Shown: positions 27,359 through 37,272, counted from the stretch's first letter. The stretch is 64,000 bases of DNA from Halomonas halophila (GCF_030406665.1 NZ_CP129121.1:3348001-3412000); one strand, 5' to 3'. Notes: a model not told the origin generated them from the sequence alone. Numbers and translations are program-made.

Positions 27359-29665
27359 GTGACGCTCCCCAGACGAACCCTCTATCTGATCAGCGGCTGG
27401 CTGCTGGCCTGCCTGCTGCTGGTCTCGGGCCCGCTGCAGGCGCAGTCGCCCGAGGGCCAGCAGGCGGCCAACGCCACCCTGGCCAGCCTGCTGGAGAACC
27501 CCGAGACCCGTCAGCAGCTGATCGACCAGCTGCGCGCCCAGGCCCAGGCGCCGGCCGAGGCCGCCACCGAGGCGGCCCAGGACGTCGCCAGCGAGCCCTC
27601 GCTGCCCCGCCAGCTGGCCGACGCCACCAGCCACATCGTCGATGAGCTAGGCGGCCAGATCGGCGGCGCGGTCGATACCCTGGCCGGCCTGTTCGGCGGC
27701 AACCTGGTCGATGACGGCGGCTTCGACATGAGCGCCGTCACCAGCGCCGCCATCAACCTGGGCCTGGTAATCCTGGCGACCTTCGTGCTGTTCCTCGCCA
27801 TCCGCCGCCTCGCCAGGCCATTCTTCACTCGGCTCAGCCAGTGGTCGCTGAACGGCCAGGGCCTGCAGCCGCTGCTGCGGCTGGTGATCTGCGTTGCGGT
27901 GGCGGCGCTGATCGACGCCCTGGTGGTGGCGCTGGCCTACGTCGGCGGCAACCTGGTGGCGACCTTCGCGGTGGGCGAGAGCGGCGAGCTGTCGACCCGC
28001 GCCTCGCTGTTCCTCAACGCCTTCCTGGTCATCGAACTGCTCAAGGCCGCGGTGCGCATGCTGTTCGCCTCGCACTACGAGGGGCTGCGCCTGCTGCCCA
28101 TCGGCGCCGCCAACGCCAGCTACTGGAACCGCTGGATCGCCCGGCTGATCGGCCTGGCCGGCTACGGCCTGATGGTGGTCGTGCCGCTGGTCAACGCCTA
28201 CCTGTCACCGGCGCTGGGCAGCGCCGTGGGCACCCTGATCATGCTTGGCGCCTACGTCTATGCCGTGGCCGTGGTGATGCGCAATCGCCAGGCGCTGCGC
28301 CAGGCCCTGAACCATAAGGCCGGGCAGACCACCATGACCGCCAGCCGGGTCTCGCTGCAGCTGTTCGCTCGTACCTGGCACCTGTTCGCCCTGGCCTACT
28401 TCACGGTGGTGCTGGTGCTGACGCTGACCCGGCCCGAGACCGCCCTGCCCTTCGTGCTGCTGGCCACCCTCAAGACGCTGGTCACGGTGCTGGCGGGCAT
28501 GCTGGTGTCCTCCTTCCTGACACAGACCATCGGCCGGCGCATCCGCCTGGGCGATGACCTGCGCCGCAAGCTGCCGATGCTCGAGGCGCGACTCAACCAC
28601 TACGTGCCCACCGCGCTGCGAGTGGTGCGCGCGGTGATCCTGATCGTGGTGGCAATGCTGGTGCTGAACGCCTGGGGCGCCTTCGACCTCGCCGCCTGGT
28701 ACGCCTCCGAGGCGGGTCGCGGCCTGATCGGCAAGCTGCTCAGCGTGTTTGTGATCCTGGTGGTGGCTGCCGCCGCCTGGCTGGGACTGGCCAGCCTGAT
28801 CGAGCACAAACTCAACCCCGAGACCGGCGGCGGCGTGCCTTCGGCCCGCGCCCAGACGCTGCTGGCGCTGTTCCGCAACGCCCTGGCCATCGCCCTGGTC
28901 ACGCTGACGGCAATGATCGTGCTGTCCGAGATCGGCATCAACATCGGGCCGCTGATCGCCGGCGCCGGTGTGCTGGGCCTGGCCATCGGCTTCGGCGCCC
29001 AGAAGCTGGTGCAGGACATCATCACCGGCGTCTTCATCCAGGTGGAGAACGCCATGAACACCGGCGACGTGATCACGGTGGGCGGCGTCACCGGGGTGGC
29101 CGAGAAGCTGAGCATCCGCTCGGTGGGCATCCGCGATCTGAACGGCACCTACCACATCGTGCCCTTCTCCAGCGTCGACACCGTGTCCAACTACATGCGT
29201 GATTTCGCCTACCACGTCGGCGAGTACGGCATCGCCTACCGCGAGGACATCGACGAGGCGATCCAGGTGCTTCGCAATGCCTTCGAGGATCTCAAGGCCG
29301 ACGAGGAGCACAACGTCAACCTGCTGGAGCCGCTGGAGGTCGCCGGAGTCATCGCACTGGCCGACAGCTCGGTGAACATCCGCGTGCGGATCAAGACCAC
29401 GCCGGGCACCCAATGGGCCACCGGCCGCGCCTTCAACCGGCTGGTCAAGCTGCACTTCGACGCCGCGGGCATCGAGATCCCCTTCCCGCACACCACGCTG
29501 TACTTCGGCGAGGACAAGGACGGCGGCGCACCGCCGGCCCGGGTGCGCGTGCTCGAGAAAAAAGCATCGCGCCAGAGCAGCCAGAGCGACGTGGAGGAAG
29601 AGGTGCACTTCGGCCCCGCCGACACCCAGAACTCCCAGGAGGTCCACAACGACGAGGACGGCTGA
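27359..29665 (+). CDS. ybiO: MscS-family mechanosensitive channel, YbiO type
   Basis: A 768-residue inner-membrane protein with a signal peptide (cut near LQAQS), a periplasmic helical domain (about 25-130), some ten membrane spans and the C-terminal MscS core: IAPL-like NIGPLIAGAGVLGLAIGFGAQKLVQDIITGVF, then GDVITVGGVTG and HIVPFSSVDTVSNYMRD. It closely resembles E. coli YbiO in layout. It releases solutes when turgor rises, which fits a halophile after dilution. The start is a GTG behind AAGGAGG (27344-27350); the open frame further upstream is non-coding. Confidence 0.92.
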   Translation: MTLPRRTLYLISGWLLACLLLVSGPLQAQSPEGQQAANATLASLLENPETRQQLIDQLRAQAQAPAEAATEAAQDVASEPSLPRQLADATSHIVDELGGQIGGAVDTLAGLFGGNLVDDGGFDMSAVTSAAINLGLVILATFVLFLAIRRLARPFFTRLSQWSLNGQGLQPLLRLVICVAVAALIDALVVALAYVGGNLVATFAVGESGELSTRASLFLNAFLVIELLKAAVRMLFASHYEGLRLLPIGAANASYWNRWIARLIGLAGYGLMVVVPLVNAYLSPALGSAVGTLIMLGAYVYAVAVVMRNRQALRQALNHKAGQTTMTASRVSLQLFARTWHLFALAYFTVVLVLTLTRPETALPFVLLATLKTLVTVLAGMLVSSFLTQTIGRRIRLGDDLRRKLPMLEARLNHYVPTALRVVRAVILIVVAMLVLNAWGAFDLAAWYASEAGRGLIGKLLSVFVILVVAAAAWLGLASLIEHKLNPETGGGVPSARAQTLLALFRNALAIALVTLTAMIVLSEIGINIGPLIAGAGVLGLAIGFGAQKLVQDIITGVFIQVENAMNTGDVITVGGVTGVAEKLSIRSVGIRDLNGTYHIVPFSSVDTVSNYMRDFAYHVGEYGIAYREDIDEAIQVLRNAFEDLKADEEHNVNLLEPLEVAGVIALADSSVNIRVRIKTTPGTQWATGRAFNRLVKLHFDAAGIEIPFPHTTLYFGEDKDGGAPPARVRVLEKKASRQSSQSDVEEEVHFGPADTQNSQEVHNDEDG

Positions 29666-29740
29666 GGCCGTCCGGGGCCTTGCCGAGCCCCGAACGCTCG
29701 GCACCCATCGGGCGCCAGCGAGACACTCAAGCCGCAATGA

Positions 29741-29772
29741 AGAAGGGGCTGCCGGTCGGCAGCCCCTTCTTT
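29741..29772. terminator. Bidirectional terminator between ybiO and hemY
   Basis: AGAAGGGGCTGCC (29741-29753), loop GGTC, GGCAGCCCCTTCT (29758-29770), a perfect 13-bp stem with a short T stretch on the plus side. It lies between convergent genes. Confidence 0.85.
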
Positions 29773-29807
29773 CGTTTCCGCTGGCTTCGCGGGTGTCGCC
29801 CGTCGAC

Positions 29808-31064
29808 TCAGGAGGCCTGCCGGCTACCGTTGCGCGCCAGGGTATCCTCGGGCTCGGTGGGCTGAGGCAGCGAGGGCAGCGACTTGTCGAGCATCTCGAC
29901 GCTCTGGCGGTAGTAGAGCTGACTCTTGTTGTGCTCGCCCAGGTTAGCGTAGAGCCTCGCCAGCTCGGCGCACACCACCCCGCTCGGACGCTGACGCTGG
30001 CTGGCCTCGAAGTACTCCTGGGCCTTGCCCCAGTAGGCGTTGCGCAACGACAGGCGACCCAGGGTCAGCAGCAGGTCCGGGTCATTGGGCCGCTCCTGCA
30101 GCCACTTCTCGGCCACCACCAGCTGGCGGGCGGCGTCCACCTCGAGCAGGCCGTAGCGCAGCACCAGGCGGCTGTCCCACTGCTCCTTGAGCGAGTGGCG
30201 CAGCAGGCGCTCGGCGATGCCCTGCTCGTTGCCGCGCACCAGCGCCTCGGCGTAGAGCACGATCAGCTCGACGTTGTTGCGCAGCGGCTCGGGCATGTCG
30301 GCCCACAGGTTGCGGACGCGCTCGATATCGCCCGGCTGACGCGCCTCGCGGCCGATCAGCTCGCGGTAGGCCTGCAGTTCGAGCTGATCGCGCTCCTCCG
30401 GCGAGATCAGCTGCTGGGCCCCCAGCCGCGGCATCAGGCGGCGCAGGCCGTCCCAGTCGCTGAGGCTGATGTAGGCCTGCTTGAGCTGCTTGAGCACCTG
30501 CGGGTGATTGGGCAGATGGCGGTCCAGGCGGGTGAGGATGGCCAGCGCCTCCTCGTACTGCTGGCGATCCAGCATCAGCTGGGCCTGCATCATGCCCACC
30601 GCGGTGTCGGCGCCCTCGGTGCTGAGGTGAGCGCGCTTGAGCAGGGTGTCGGCCTGCTCGTAGCGGCCCTGGTAGTGGGCCGCCAGCGCCGCGGAGAGGT
30701 AATTGACCAGCGGCGTGCTGGAATCGTCCGCGGCCTTGACCAGCGACTTCTCGGCGCGCTTCCAGCGGCCCTCGGCCAGCGCCACCAGGCCGCGCACGGT
30801 GCGCTTCATGGCGGTGCGGTTGCGTGAGCGGCTGTTCCACACCTTGAAACGCGACACCGGCCGCGACAGGCGCATCAGCAGGCGCAGCGCGAAGTGCAGC
30901 ACGATGAAGGCGGCCAGCAGCAGCACCAGGCCGAACCAGAAGGAGGTCTGGTAGGAGGTGTCGCCGACCCGCACCAGCCAGTAGCCGGGCACCGACATCA
31001 TCAGCTGGCCGAACAGGGCCCCCACCGCGAGCCCGACGACGATGAGCAGGATCAGCTTTCTCAT
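29808..31064 (-). CDS. hemY: HemY-like tetratricopeptide protein
   Basis: A 418-residue protein with two N-terminal membrane spans (about 5-25 and 42-62), then a cytoplasmic or periplasmic TPR array (repeats near LVNYLSAALAAHYQGRYEQADTL, QYEEALAILTRLDRHLPNHP and YYRQSVEMLD). It is the last gene of hemC-hemD-hemX-hemY. Despite its name this family is not protoporphyrinogen oxidase; its role in haem synthesis is unproven. Its start overlaps the hemX stop by 4 bp (ATGA). Confidence 0.92.
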   Translation of the reverse strand: MRKLILLIVVGLAVGALFGQLMMSVPGYWLVRVGDTSYQTSFWFGLVLLLAAFIVLHFALRLLMRLSRPVSRFKVWNSRSRNRTAMKRTVRGLVALAEGRWKRAEKSLVKAADDSSTPLVNYLSAALAAHYQGRYEQADTLLKRAHLSTEGADTAVGMMQAQLMLDRQQYEEALAILTRLDRHLPNHPQVLKQLKQAYISLSDWDGLRRLMPRLGAQQLISPEERDQLELQAYRELIGREARQPGDIERVRNLWADMPEPLRNNVELIVLYAEALVRGNEQGIAERLLRHSLKEQWDSRLVLRYGLLEVDAARQLVVAEKWLQERPNDPDLLLTLGRLSLRNAYWGKAQEYFEASQRQRPSGVVCAELARLYANLGEHNKSQLYYRQSVEMLDKSLPSLPQPTEPEDTLARNGSRQAS

Positions 31065-32305
31065 GACGCGCCTCCCTGGCCGTTGCCGCTAGCCTCGAAG
31101 CGACGATCGACGAACTCGGCCAGCGCCTGCTGGGAGGCACTGATGTCCGGCAGCTCGGGGCGGATGGTGCGACCCTGGAGCGCCTCGAGCTGGTTCAGGA
31201 CCGCCTGCACGCCCTCGTCGTCGGTATCGTAGTAGCCGTCGATCAGGGTCAACGCCTTGTCGAGGCTGGCGTCGTAGAGTTCCTGCTCTTCCTTGAGCAG
31301 TGCCAGCTGGGCCTGCTCGAGGATCAGCCGCACGCTCTGGCGCAGGTAGGACTCCTGCTCCGGCGTGATCAGCGCTTCCATCGCCTCGCCATGCTGGCGC
31401 ACGGTGACCAGGTCCTTGAGCTCCTCGCCGAAGCGCGAGAGCTGCTGCTGCCAGCCGCCGCTCGGCGCCTCCTCGATGGTGGAGTTGGCGGCGATCTCCT
31501 CGATGTCCTGGGCCAGCGGCAGCCCGGCGATCCGCTCCTGCTGGGCGTTGAGCGCCAGGTAGAGGCCGGTGCGGTCGACCCGGGGCACGGCCTCCAGCGC
31601 GGCCAGCTCGGAGGCGATCTCGCGGCGCACCGGCAGCAGCGCCGGGTTGTCCGCCTCGCGCAGCCGGGCATCGGCGGTGCGCAGCAGCGCCATGGCACCC
31701 TCGACGTCACGCTCGAGCTGCAGGCGCTGGTTGGCCAGGCGCAGCAGATAGGCGGCCTCGGCGTGGAGCCAGTCGCGCTCGTCGGTCTGCTGTTCGCTGG
31801 CCAGCTCCTCGAGCACCCGGTCGAGGGCGTCGTCGACGCTGCCGCGGTAGTCGGAGAACTCGCTGCGCAGGTCGCTGATGGCGGCATCGCGCTCGCTCTG
31901 GCCGTTCTCCAGCCGCGAGGCCAGGTCATCCAGCGCGCCCTGGGTCGCGGGCTGCTCGGGCAGCGCGGCCAGGTCCTGGCGCTGGGCGTCGAGGCGCTGC
32001 CAGACCTGCCAGCCGAAGTAGGCGCCGCCGGCGCCGAGCAGGATCACCAGGCCCAGCGCCACGGCGCCGGCCTTGCTTCCACCGGACGCGTCGGGCTTGG
32101 CGGACGCCTGCTGAGAAGATGCCTTGTCGCCGTTCGACTCGCTGCCCTTGGCCGCGCCGCCGCCCTTGCCACGACGCCGGGACCGGCGTGAGGAAGTGCC
32201 GCTGCTCGGGTTCGCCTCGGCCTCGACCTGGGGCGACGAGTCGGCGCCATTCCCGGCGCCGGAGGGCGTCTGTTGTTCGTCCTGATCGTTTTGTTGCTTG
32301 CTCAT
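31061..32305 (-). CDS. hemX: HemX-like membrane protein
   Basis: A 414-residue protein with a disordered Ser/Gly/Lys-rich cytoplasmic N-terminus (1-78), one membrane span (about 80-100, AVALGLVILLGAGGAYFGW) and a long coiled-coil extracytoplasmic region. It was once called a uroporphyrin-III methyltransferase but lacks methylase motifs. It starts 6 bp after hemD. Its function is unknown; linkage to hemC, hemD and hemY is conserved. Confidence 0.9.
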   Translation of the reverse strand: MSKQQNDQDEQQTPSGAGNGADSSPQVEAEANPSSGTSSRRSRRRGKGGGAAKGSESNGDKASSQQASAKPDASGGSKAGAVALGLVILLGAGGAYFGWQVWQRLDAQRQDLAALPEQPATQGALDDLASRLENGQSERDAAISDLRSEFSDYRGSVDDALDRVLEELASEQQTDERDWLHAEAAYLLRLANQRLQLERDVEGAMALLRTADARLREADNPALLPVRREIASELAALEAVPRVDRTGLYLALNAQQERIAGLPLAQDIEEIAANSTIEEAPSGGWQQQLSRFGEELKDLVTVRQHGEAMEALITPEQESYLRQSVRLILEQAQLALLKEEQELYDASLDKALTLIDGYYDTDDEGVQAVLNQLEALQGRTIRPELPDISASQQALAEFVDRRFEASGNGQGGAS

Positions 32306-32311
32306 CTGTCG

Positions 32312-33100
32312 CTAGCCCTTTTCGAGATCGTCATGATCGACATCGGCCCTCTCCGGGTCTGCCTCGGCCACGGCCTTCGCCAGCGTGGCGGGCGTGGCTC
32401 CCGCCGCCACCACGGGGCGACGAAACCCCAGCGTGCCGGCCAGTGTAGCCAACCGGGTACTGGACACGATTAGCGGTTGGTGCAAGGCGGCGCGCGAGCA
32501 CCATCTTGCCAGATGTTCGAGGATTTCTCCGCTGGTCACCACCAGGGCGCGATAGTCGCCCGTGGCGAGCCGGCCGGCGAACGCCGCGTCGGGGTCGAGC
32601 AGGCGGCGGCGATAGAGCGCCAGCCGGGTCAGTCGCCCCCCCCTTTCGGCGAGCGTCTCGCCGAGCAGCGCCCGGCCGCCCTCGCCCGCCGCCAGCAGCA
32701 CCTTCTGCTCGTCGAGTCGCGCGAGCGACCCCAGGCCGAGCAGCGCCTCGCTGGTATCGCCGCCGCCGGCCGGCGGCACATGCACGCGCACGCCCAGCTC
32801 GCGGTGCAGCACCTCGGCGGTGGCCGCGCCCACGGCATAGTAGTCGATGCCCACCGGCAGCTGCGGCCAGTAGCGGTCCAGCGCCTCGGCCAGGCATTCG
32901 GCGGCGAAGGGACTGACCACCACCACCCGCCGGAACTGATCGAAGTCCAGCCAGGCGGCCCGCTGCTCGGCGGTTTCCGGCAGAGCCTCTAGGGCCATGG
33001 CCTCGCCGTGCTCGACGGCGAAGCCCCGCGAGGCGATGGCCTCGGCCAGCGCCGCGGCCCGGGGGCCGGGGCGACAGATCAGCACCGGCGCGCTCGCCAT
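32312..33100 (-). CDS. hemD: Uroporphyrinogen-III synthase
   Basis: HemD closes hydroxymethylbilane into uroporphyrinogen III. The 262-residue protein has the two-lobe HemD layout with weakly conserved blocks: PVLICRPGPRAAALAEAIASRG at the N-terminus, VVVVSPFAAECL, YYAVGAATAEVL and ALVVTSGEILEHL. Its ATG overlaps the hemC stop by one base (TGATG). Divergence is normal for this enzyme; context makes the call safe. Confidence 0.93.
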   Translation of the reverse strand: MASAPVLICRPGPRAAALAEAIASRGFAVEHGEAMALEALPETAEQRAAWLDFDQFRRVVVVSPFAAECLAEALDRYWPQLPVGIDYYAVGAATAEVLHRELGVRVHVPPAGGGDTSEALLGLGSLARLDEQKVLLAAGEGGRALLGETLAERGGRLTRLALYRRRLLDPDAAFAGRLATGDYRALVVTSGEILEHLARWCSRAALHQPLIVSSTRLATLAGTLGFRRPVVAAGATPATLAKAVAEADPERADVDHDDLEKG

Positions 33101-34032
33101 CAGCCGGCGCCGTAGACCTCGGCGAGGATGTCGCCGGCGCCCATCTCGAGCAACTCCTCGGCGACGCGGATGCCGAGCGCCTCGGGCTCGTGGATCGAAC
33201 CGCGGCCCTCGGCGCGCAGCACCTCGGTGCCCTCGGGGTTGCCGACCAGGGCGCGCAGCCACAGGGTCTGGCCGTCGTCCTCGAACACCGCATGGCCGCC
33301 GATCGGCACCTGGCAGCCGCCCTCGAGGCGGGTGTTCATGGCGCGCTCGGCGCGCACTCGGGTGGCGGTGGCCGGATCGTCCAGCGGCGCCAGCAGCGAG
33401 ATCAGCTCGGCGTCGTGCATGCGGCACTCGATGCCCAGCGCGCCCTGGCCGCAGGCCGGCAGGCAGACCTCCGGTGGCAGCTCCATGGTGATGCGGTCGC
33501 CGAGCCCCAGGCGCTTGAGCCCAGAGGTGGCCAGCAGGATGGCGTCGAACTCGCCGTCGTCGAGCTTGCCGAGGCGGGTCTGGACGTTGCCGCGCAGGCT
33601 CAGCACCTCGAGGTCGGGGCGCGCCTCGCGCATCTGCAGGCCGCGGCGCAGGCTGGAAGTGCCGACGCGCGCGCCTTCGGGCAGTTCGTCCAGCGAGGCG
33701 TAGTGGTTGGAGACGAAGGCATCGGTGGGCTCGGCGCCCTCGAGGATCACCGACAGCCCCAGGCTCTCGGGGAAATGCATCGGCACGTCCTTCATGGAAT
33801 GCACCGCGATGTCGGCGCGGCCGTCGAGCATCGCCTCCTCGAGTTCCTTGACGAACAGCCCCTTGCCGCCGACCTTGGCCAGCGGCGTGTCGAGGATCTT
33901 GTCGCCGCGGGTGGACATCGGCACCAGCTCCACCTTGAGCTCGGGGTGCGTCGCCATCAGGCGGTCACGGACGTATTCGGCCTGCCACAGGGCCAGCTGG
34001 CTCTTGCGGGTGGCGATACGCAACGTTGTCAT
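33100..34032 (-). CDS. hemC: Hydroxymethylbilane synthase (porphobilinogen deaminase)
   Basis: HemC joins four porphobilinogens. The 310-residue protein has TLRIATRKSQLALWQAEYV, the catalytic SMKDVPM block, SSLRRGLQMREARPDL and the dipyrromethane cofactor Cys in LEGGCQVPIGG. I used the ATG at MTTLRIATRKS by homology. An in-frame GTG three codons upstream has better spacing from GGAGAG and could be the real start. On its promoter side TATGAT (34123-34118, minus) is a plausible -10. It diverges from argH. Confidence 0.96.
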   Translation of the reverse strand: MTTLRIATRKSQLALWQAEYVRDRLMATHPELKVELVPMSTRGDKILDTPLAKVGGKGLFVKELEEAMLDGRADIAVHSMKDVPMHFPESLGLSVILEGAEPTDAFVSNHYASLDELPEGARVGTSSLRRGLQMREARPDLEVLSLRGNVQTRLGKLDDGEFDAILLATSGLKRLGLGDRITMELPPEVCLPACGQGALGIECRMHDAELISLLAPLDDPATATRVRAERAMNTRLEGGCQVPIGGHAVFEDDGQTLWLRALVGNPEGTEVLRAEGRGSIHEPEALGIRVAEELLEMGAGDILAEVYGAG

Positions 34033-34253
34033 GGCTTGCACAGGCTTCTCTCCGTCCCGGTTCATAGCGCCGGCGCCTCCCATCGCGCGGGCGCCCGGTG
34101 ATCTCTGATATCACTTCATCATAAAGGACCCGGCAGGCCAGGAAAATCGCCGCCCCGCCAGGACCGCCTTCCGATCGTCGCCGCCAGGCATGCGCGGGGC
34201 GCCGGGGCGACGGCCGGGGAAGCGCCCGCCCCCCTCGCCTGACCCGCGGACTC

Positions 34254-34262
34254 TGGTACACT
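34254..34262 (+). promoter_or_regulatory. Extended -10 element upstream of argH
   Basis: TGGTACACT (34254-34262) fits an extended -10 (TG, one base, TACACT) about 70 nt before the argH start. No convincing -35 is seen. Confidence 0.4.
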
Positions 34263-34334
34263 TTCCGCCATGTCAAGCCGGCACGGCCCGCCGCTCGCCG
34301 CCTCCCTCTTACCGTCATGCAGGATGCCAGCCCG

Positions 34335-35771
34335 ATGAGCCAAACCCCGACGAACGATAGCACCAACCAGTCCTGGGGCGGCCGCTTCAGCGAGCCCACC
34401 GACGCCTTCGTCGCCCGCTTCACCGCCTCGGTCGGCTTCGACCAGCGTCTGGCCCACCACGACATCCAGGGCTCGCGCGCCCACGCCACCATGCTGGCAC
34501 GGGTCGGGGTGCTCACCGAGGACGAGCGCGACGCCATCCTGGCAGGCCTCGACGAGGTCCAGGCGGAGATCGAGGCCGGCACCTTCGAGTGGTCGGTGGA
34601 CCTCGAGGACGTGCACATGAACATCGAGGCGCGGCTCACCGACAAGATCGGCATCACCGGCAAGAAGCTGCACACCGGCCGTTCGCGCAACGATCAGGTG
34701 GCCACCGACATCCGCCTGTTCCTGCGCGACGAGATCGATACCGTGGCCGCCGAACTCGCCCGCCTGCGCCAGGGACTGATCGCGCTGGCCGACCGCGAGG
34801 CCGACACCATCATGCCCGGCTTCACCCACCTGCAGACCGCGCAGCCGGTGACCTTCGGCCACCATCTGCTGGCCTGGCAGGAGATGCTCGCCCGCGACCA
34901 CGAACGCCTGCTCGACTGCCGCAAGCGGGTCAACGTGCTGCCGCTGGGCGCCGCCGCCCTGGCCGGCACCACCTACCCGATCGACCGCCACGTGACCGCC
35001 GAGCTGCTGGGCTTCGACCGCCCCGCCGAGAACAGCCTCGACGCCGTCAGCGACCGCGACTTCGCCATCGAGTTCACCGCCTTCGCCAGCACCCTGCTGA
35101 TGCACCTGTCGCGCATGAGCGAGGAACTGGTGCTGTGGACCAGCGCCCAGTTCGACTTCATCGACCTGCCCGACCGCTTCTGCACCGGCTCCTCGATCAT
35201 GCCGCAGAAGAAGAACCCGGACGTGCCCGAGCTGGTGCGCGGCAAGACCGGCCGCGTCTACGGCCACCTGATGGGCATGCTGACGCTGATGAAGTCCCAG
35301 CCACTGGCCTACAACAAGGATAACCAGGAGGACAAGGAGCCGCTGTTCGACGCCGTGACCACCGTGCAGGACTGCCTCAAGGCGTTCGCCGACATGGTGC
35401 CGGCCATCGAGGCCAAGGCCGACAGCATGCGCGAGGCCGCGCGCAAGGGCTTCTCCACCGCCACCGACCTGGCGGACTACCTGGTGTGCCGCGGCGTGGC
35501 CTTCCGCGACGCCCACGAGATCGTCGGCCAGTCCGTGGCCTACGGACTGCGAGAGGGCAAGGACCTCTCCGACATGAGCCTCGAGGAGCTGCGCCAGTTC
35601 TCCGACGTCATCGAGCAGGACGTGTTCGAGGTGCTGACCCTCGAGGGCTCGGTGGCCGCCCGCAATCACATCGGCGGCACCGCCCCGGACCAGGTACGCG
35701 CCGCCGCCCAGCGGGCCCGCGAGGCCCTGGCCGCGCTGACCGCTGCCGACACCCGGGGAGGCGAGGGCTGA
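34335..35771 (+). CDS. argH: Argininosuccinate lyase
   Basis: ArgH splits argininosuccinate into arginine and fumarate. The 478-residue protein has SWGGRFSEPTDAFVARFTAS, HTGRSRNDQVATD, GFTHLQTAQPVTFGHHLL and the fumarase/lyase signature GSSIMPQKKNPD. I chose MSQTPTNDST as start (AGGA upstream); an ATG at 34317 would add six residues. It heads a run of genes overlapping by one base (argH-lptM-lysA-dapF). Confidence 0.97.
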   Translation: MSQTPTNDSTNQSWGGRFSEPTDAFVARFTASVGFDQRLAHHDIQGSRAHATMLARVGVLTEDERDAILAGLDEVQAEIEAGTFEWSVDLEDVHMNIEARLTDKIGITGKKLHTGRSRNDQVATDIRLFLRDEIDTVAAELARLRQGLIALADREADTIMPGFTHLQTAQPVTFGHHLLAWQEMLARDHERLLDCRKRVNVLPLGAAALAGTTYPIDRHVTAELLGFDRPAENSLDAVSDRDFAIEFTAFASTLLMHLSRMSEELVLWTSAQFDFIDLPDRFCTGSSIMPQKKNPDVPELVRGKTGRVYGHLMGMLTLMKSQPLAYNKDNQEDKEPLFDAVTTVQDCLKAFADMVPAIEAKADSMREAARKGFSTATDLADYLVCRGVAFRDAHEIVGQSVAYGLREGKDLSDMSLEELRQFSDVIEQDVFEVLTLEGSVAARNHIGGTAPDQVRAAAQRAREALAALTAADTRGGEG

Positions 35772-35992
35772 TGCGCCGCCTCGCTCCCCTCGCCCTGCTG
35801 ACGCTCGCCCTGCTGACGCTCGCCCTGCTGGCCGGCTGCGGCCAGAAGGGCCCGCTCTACCTGCCCGGCGACGAGGCCGCCGCGGAGCGCTACGCGCCCC
35901 AGAATGACCCGCAGGACGACGCCCAAGGCAACGACGATGCCCAGGGCGACGACGCCAACGCCGACGACACACGCAGCGCCGAGGAAGACTGA
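35771..35992 (+). CDS. lptM: LptM (YifL)-type small lipoprotein
   Basis: A 73-residue lipoprotein with lipobox LLAGC and the family signature CGQKGPLYLPGDE, then an acidic Asp/Asn/Gln-rich disordered tail. LptM is known to help LptD mature in the LPS export complex of E. coli. The signal peptide holds a tandem 15-bp repeat (CTGACGCTCGCCCTG twice, near 35798-35830), giving LTLALLTLALL, a longer hydrophobic stretch than usual. It overlaps argH and lysA by one base each. Confidence 0.92.
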   Translation: MRRLAPLALLTLALLTLALLAGCGQKGPLYLPGDEAAAERYAPQNDPQDDAQGNDDAQGDDANADDTRSAEED

Positions 35993-37272
35993 TGGACCAT
36001 TTCGAATATCGCGACGGCGTGCTCCACGCGGAAGACGTGGCCCTGCCGCGCCTGGCCGAGGAATTCGGCACGCCCTGCTACGTCTATTCCAAGGCCACCC
36101 TGGCGCGTCACTTCCGCGCCTACACCGAGGCCCTGGGCAGCCACCCGCACCTGATCTGCTACGCGGTGAAGGCCAACTCCAACCTGGCGGTGCTCAACCT
36201 GCTGGCGCGGCTCGGTGCCGGCTTCGACATCGTCTCGGTGGGCGAGCTGGAGCGGGTGCTGGTGGCCGGCGGCGATCCGGCCAGGATCGTGTTCTCCGGC
36301 GTGGCCAAGGAGGAGAACGAGCTCGAGCGCGCGCTGTCGGTGGGCATCAAGTGCTTCAACGTCGAGTCGCGGGCCGAGCTTGAGCGCCTCGAGGCCGTGG
36401 CTCGGGGCATGGACAAGGTCGCCCCGGTCTCGCTGCGGGTCAATCCCGACGTCGACGCCGGCACCCACCCCTACATCTCCACCGGGCTCAAGGACAACAA
36501 GTTCGGCATCCCGGTGGACGAGGCCTACGAGGTCTACCGCCAGGCCGCCGCCATGGAACACGTCCGGGTGGCCGGGCTGGACTGCCACATCGGCTCCCAG
36601 CTCACCGACACCACGCCCTTCCTCGACGCCCTCGATCGCCTGCTGGTGCTGCTCGAGAAGCTGCGCGAGGACGGCATCGAGATCGAGCATCTGGACCTTG
36701 GAGGCGGCCTCGGCGTGACCTACCAGGACGAGCGCCCGCCGCAGCCGTTCGACTACGCCTCCGCGCTGCTCGAGCGGCTGTCGTGCTGGCCGGGCAGCGA
36801 GCGCCTGACCCTGCTGTTCGAGCCGGGCCGCTCGATCGCCGCCAATGCCGGCGTGCTGCTGACCCGCGTCGAGTTCCTCAAGCCCGGCGAGACCAAGAAC
36901 TTCGCCATCGTCGACGCGGCCATGAACGACCTGATCCGGCCCTCGCTGTACCAGGCCTGGCAGGCGATCCTGGCGGTCGACACCACCGGCGAGCGCGCCA
37001 GCGACACCTACGACGTGGTCGGCCCGGTGTGCGAGACCGGCGACTTCCTCGGCAAGGACCGCGAGCTGGCCATCGCCCCGGGCGACCTGCTGGCGGTGCG
37101 CTCCGCCGGCGCCTACGGCTTCGTCATGGCCTCCAACTACAACAGCCGCCCGCGCCCGGCCGAGGTCATGGTCGACGGCGATCGCGCCCACCTGGTGCGC
37201 CGCCGCGAGCGCCTCGAGGACCTGTGGGCCGGCGAAGCGGTGCTGCCGGACGACAGCGCGGAGACGCCTTGA
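35992..37272 (+). CDS. lysA: Diaminopimelate decarboxylase
   Basis: LysA decarboxylates meso-diaminopimelate to lysine using PLP. The 426-residue protein has the PLP Lys in CYAVKANSN (Lys 60), HIGSQLTD, LDLGGGLGVTY, VGPVCETGDFL and SAGAYGFVMASNYNSRPRPAE. It lies between lptM and dapF with one-base overlaps on both sides, so the last lysine steps are co-expressed with argH. Confidence 0.98.
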   Translation: MDHFEYRDGVLHAEDVALPRLAEEFGTPCYVYSKATLARHFRAYTEALGSHPHLICYAVKANSNLAVLNLLARLGAGFDIVSVGELERVLVAGGDPARIVFSGVAKEENELERALSVGIKCFNVESRAELERLEAVARGMDKVAPVSLRVNPDVDAGTHPYISTGLKDNKFGIPVDEAYEVYRQAAAMEHVRVAGLDCHIGSQLTDTTPFLDALDRLLVLLEKLREDGIEIEHLDLGGGLGVTYQDERPPQPFDYASALLERLSCWPGSERLTLLFEPGRSIAANAGVLLTRVEFLKPGETKNFAIVDAAMNDLIRPSLYQAWQAILAVDTTGERASDTYDVVGPVCETGDFLGKDRELAIAPGDLLAVRSAGAYGFVMASNYNSRPRPAEVMVDGDRAHLVRRRERLEDLWAGEAVLPDDSAETP

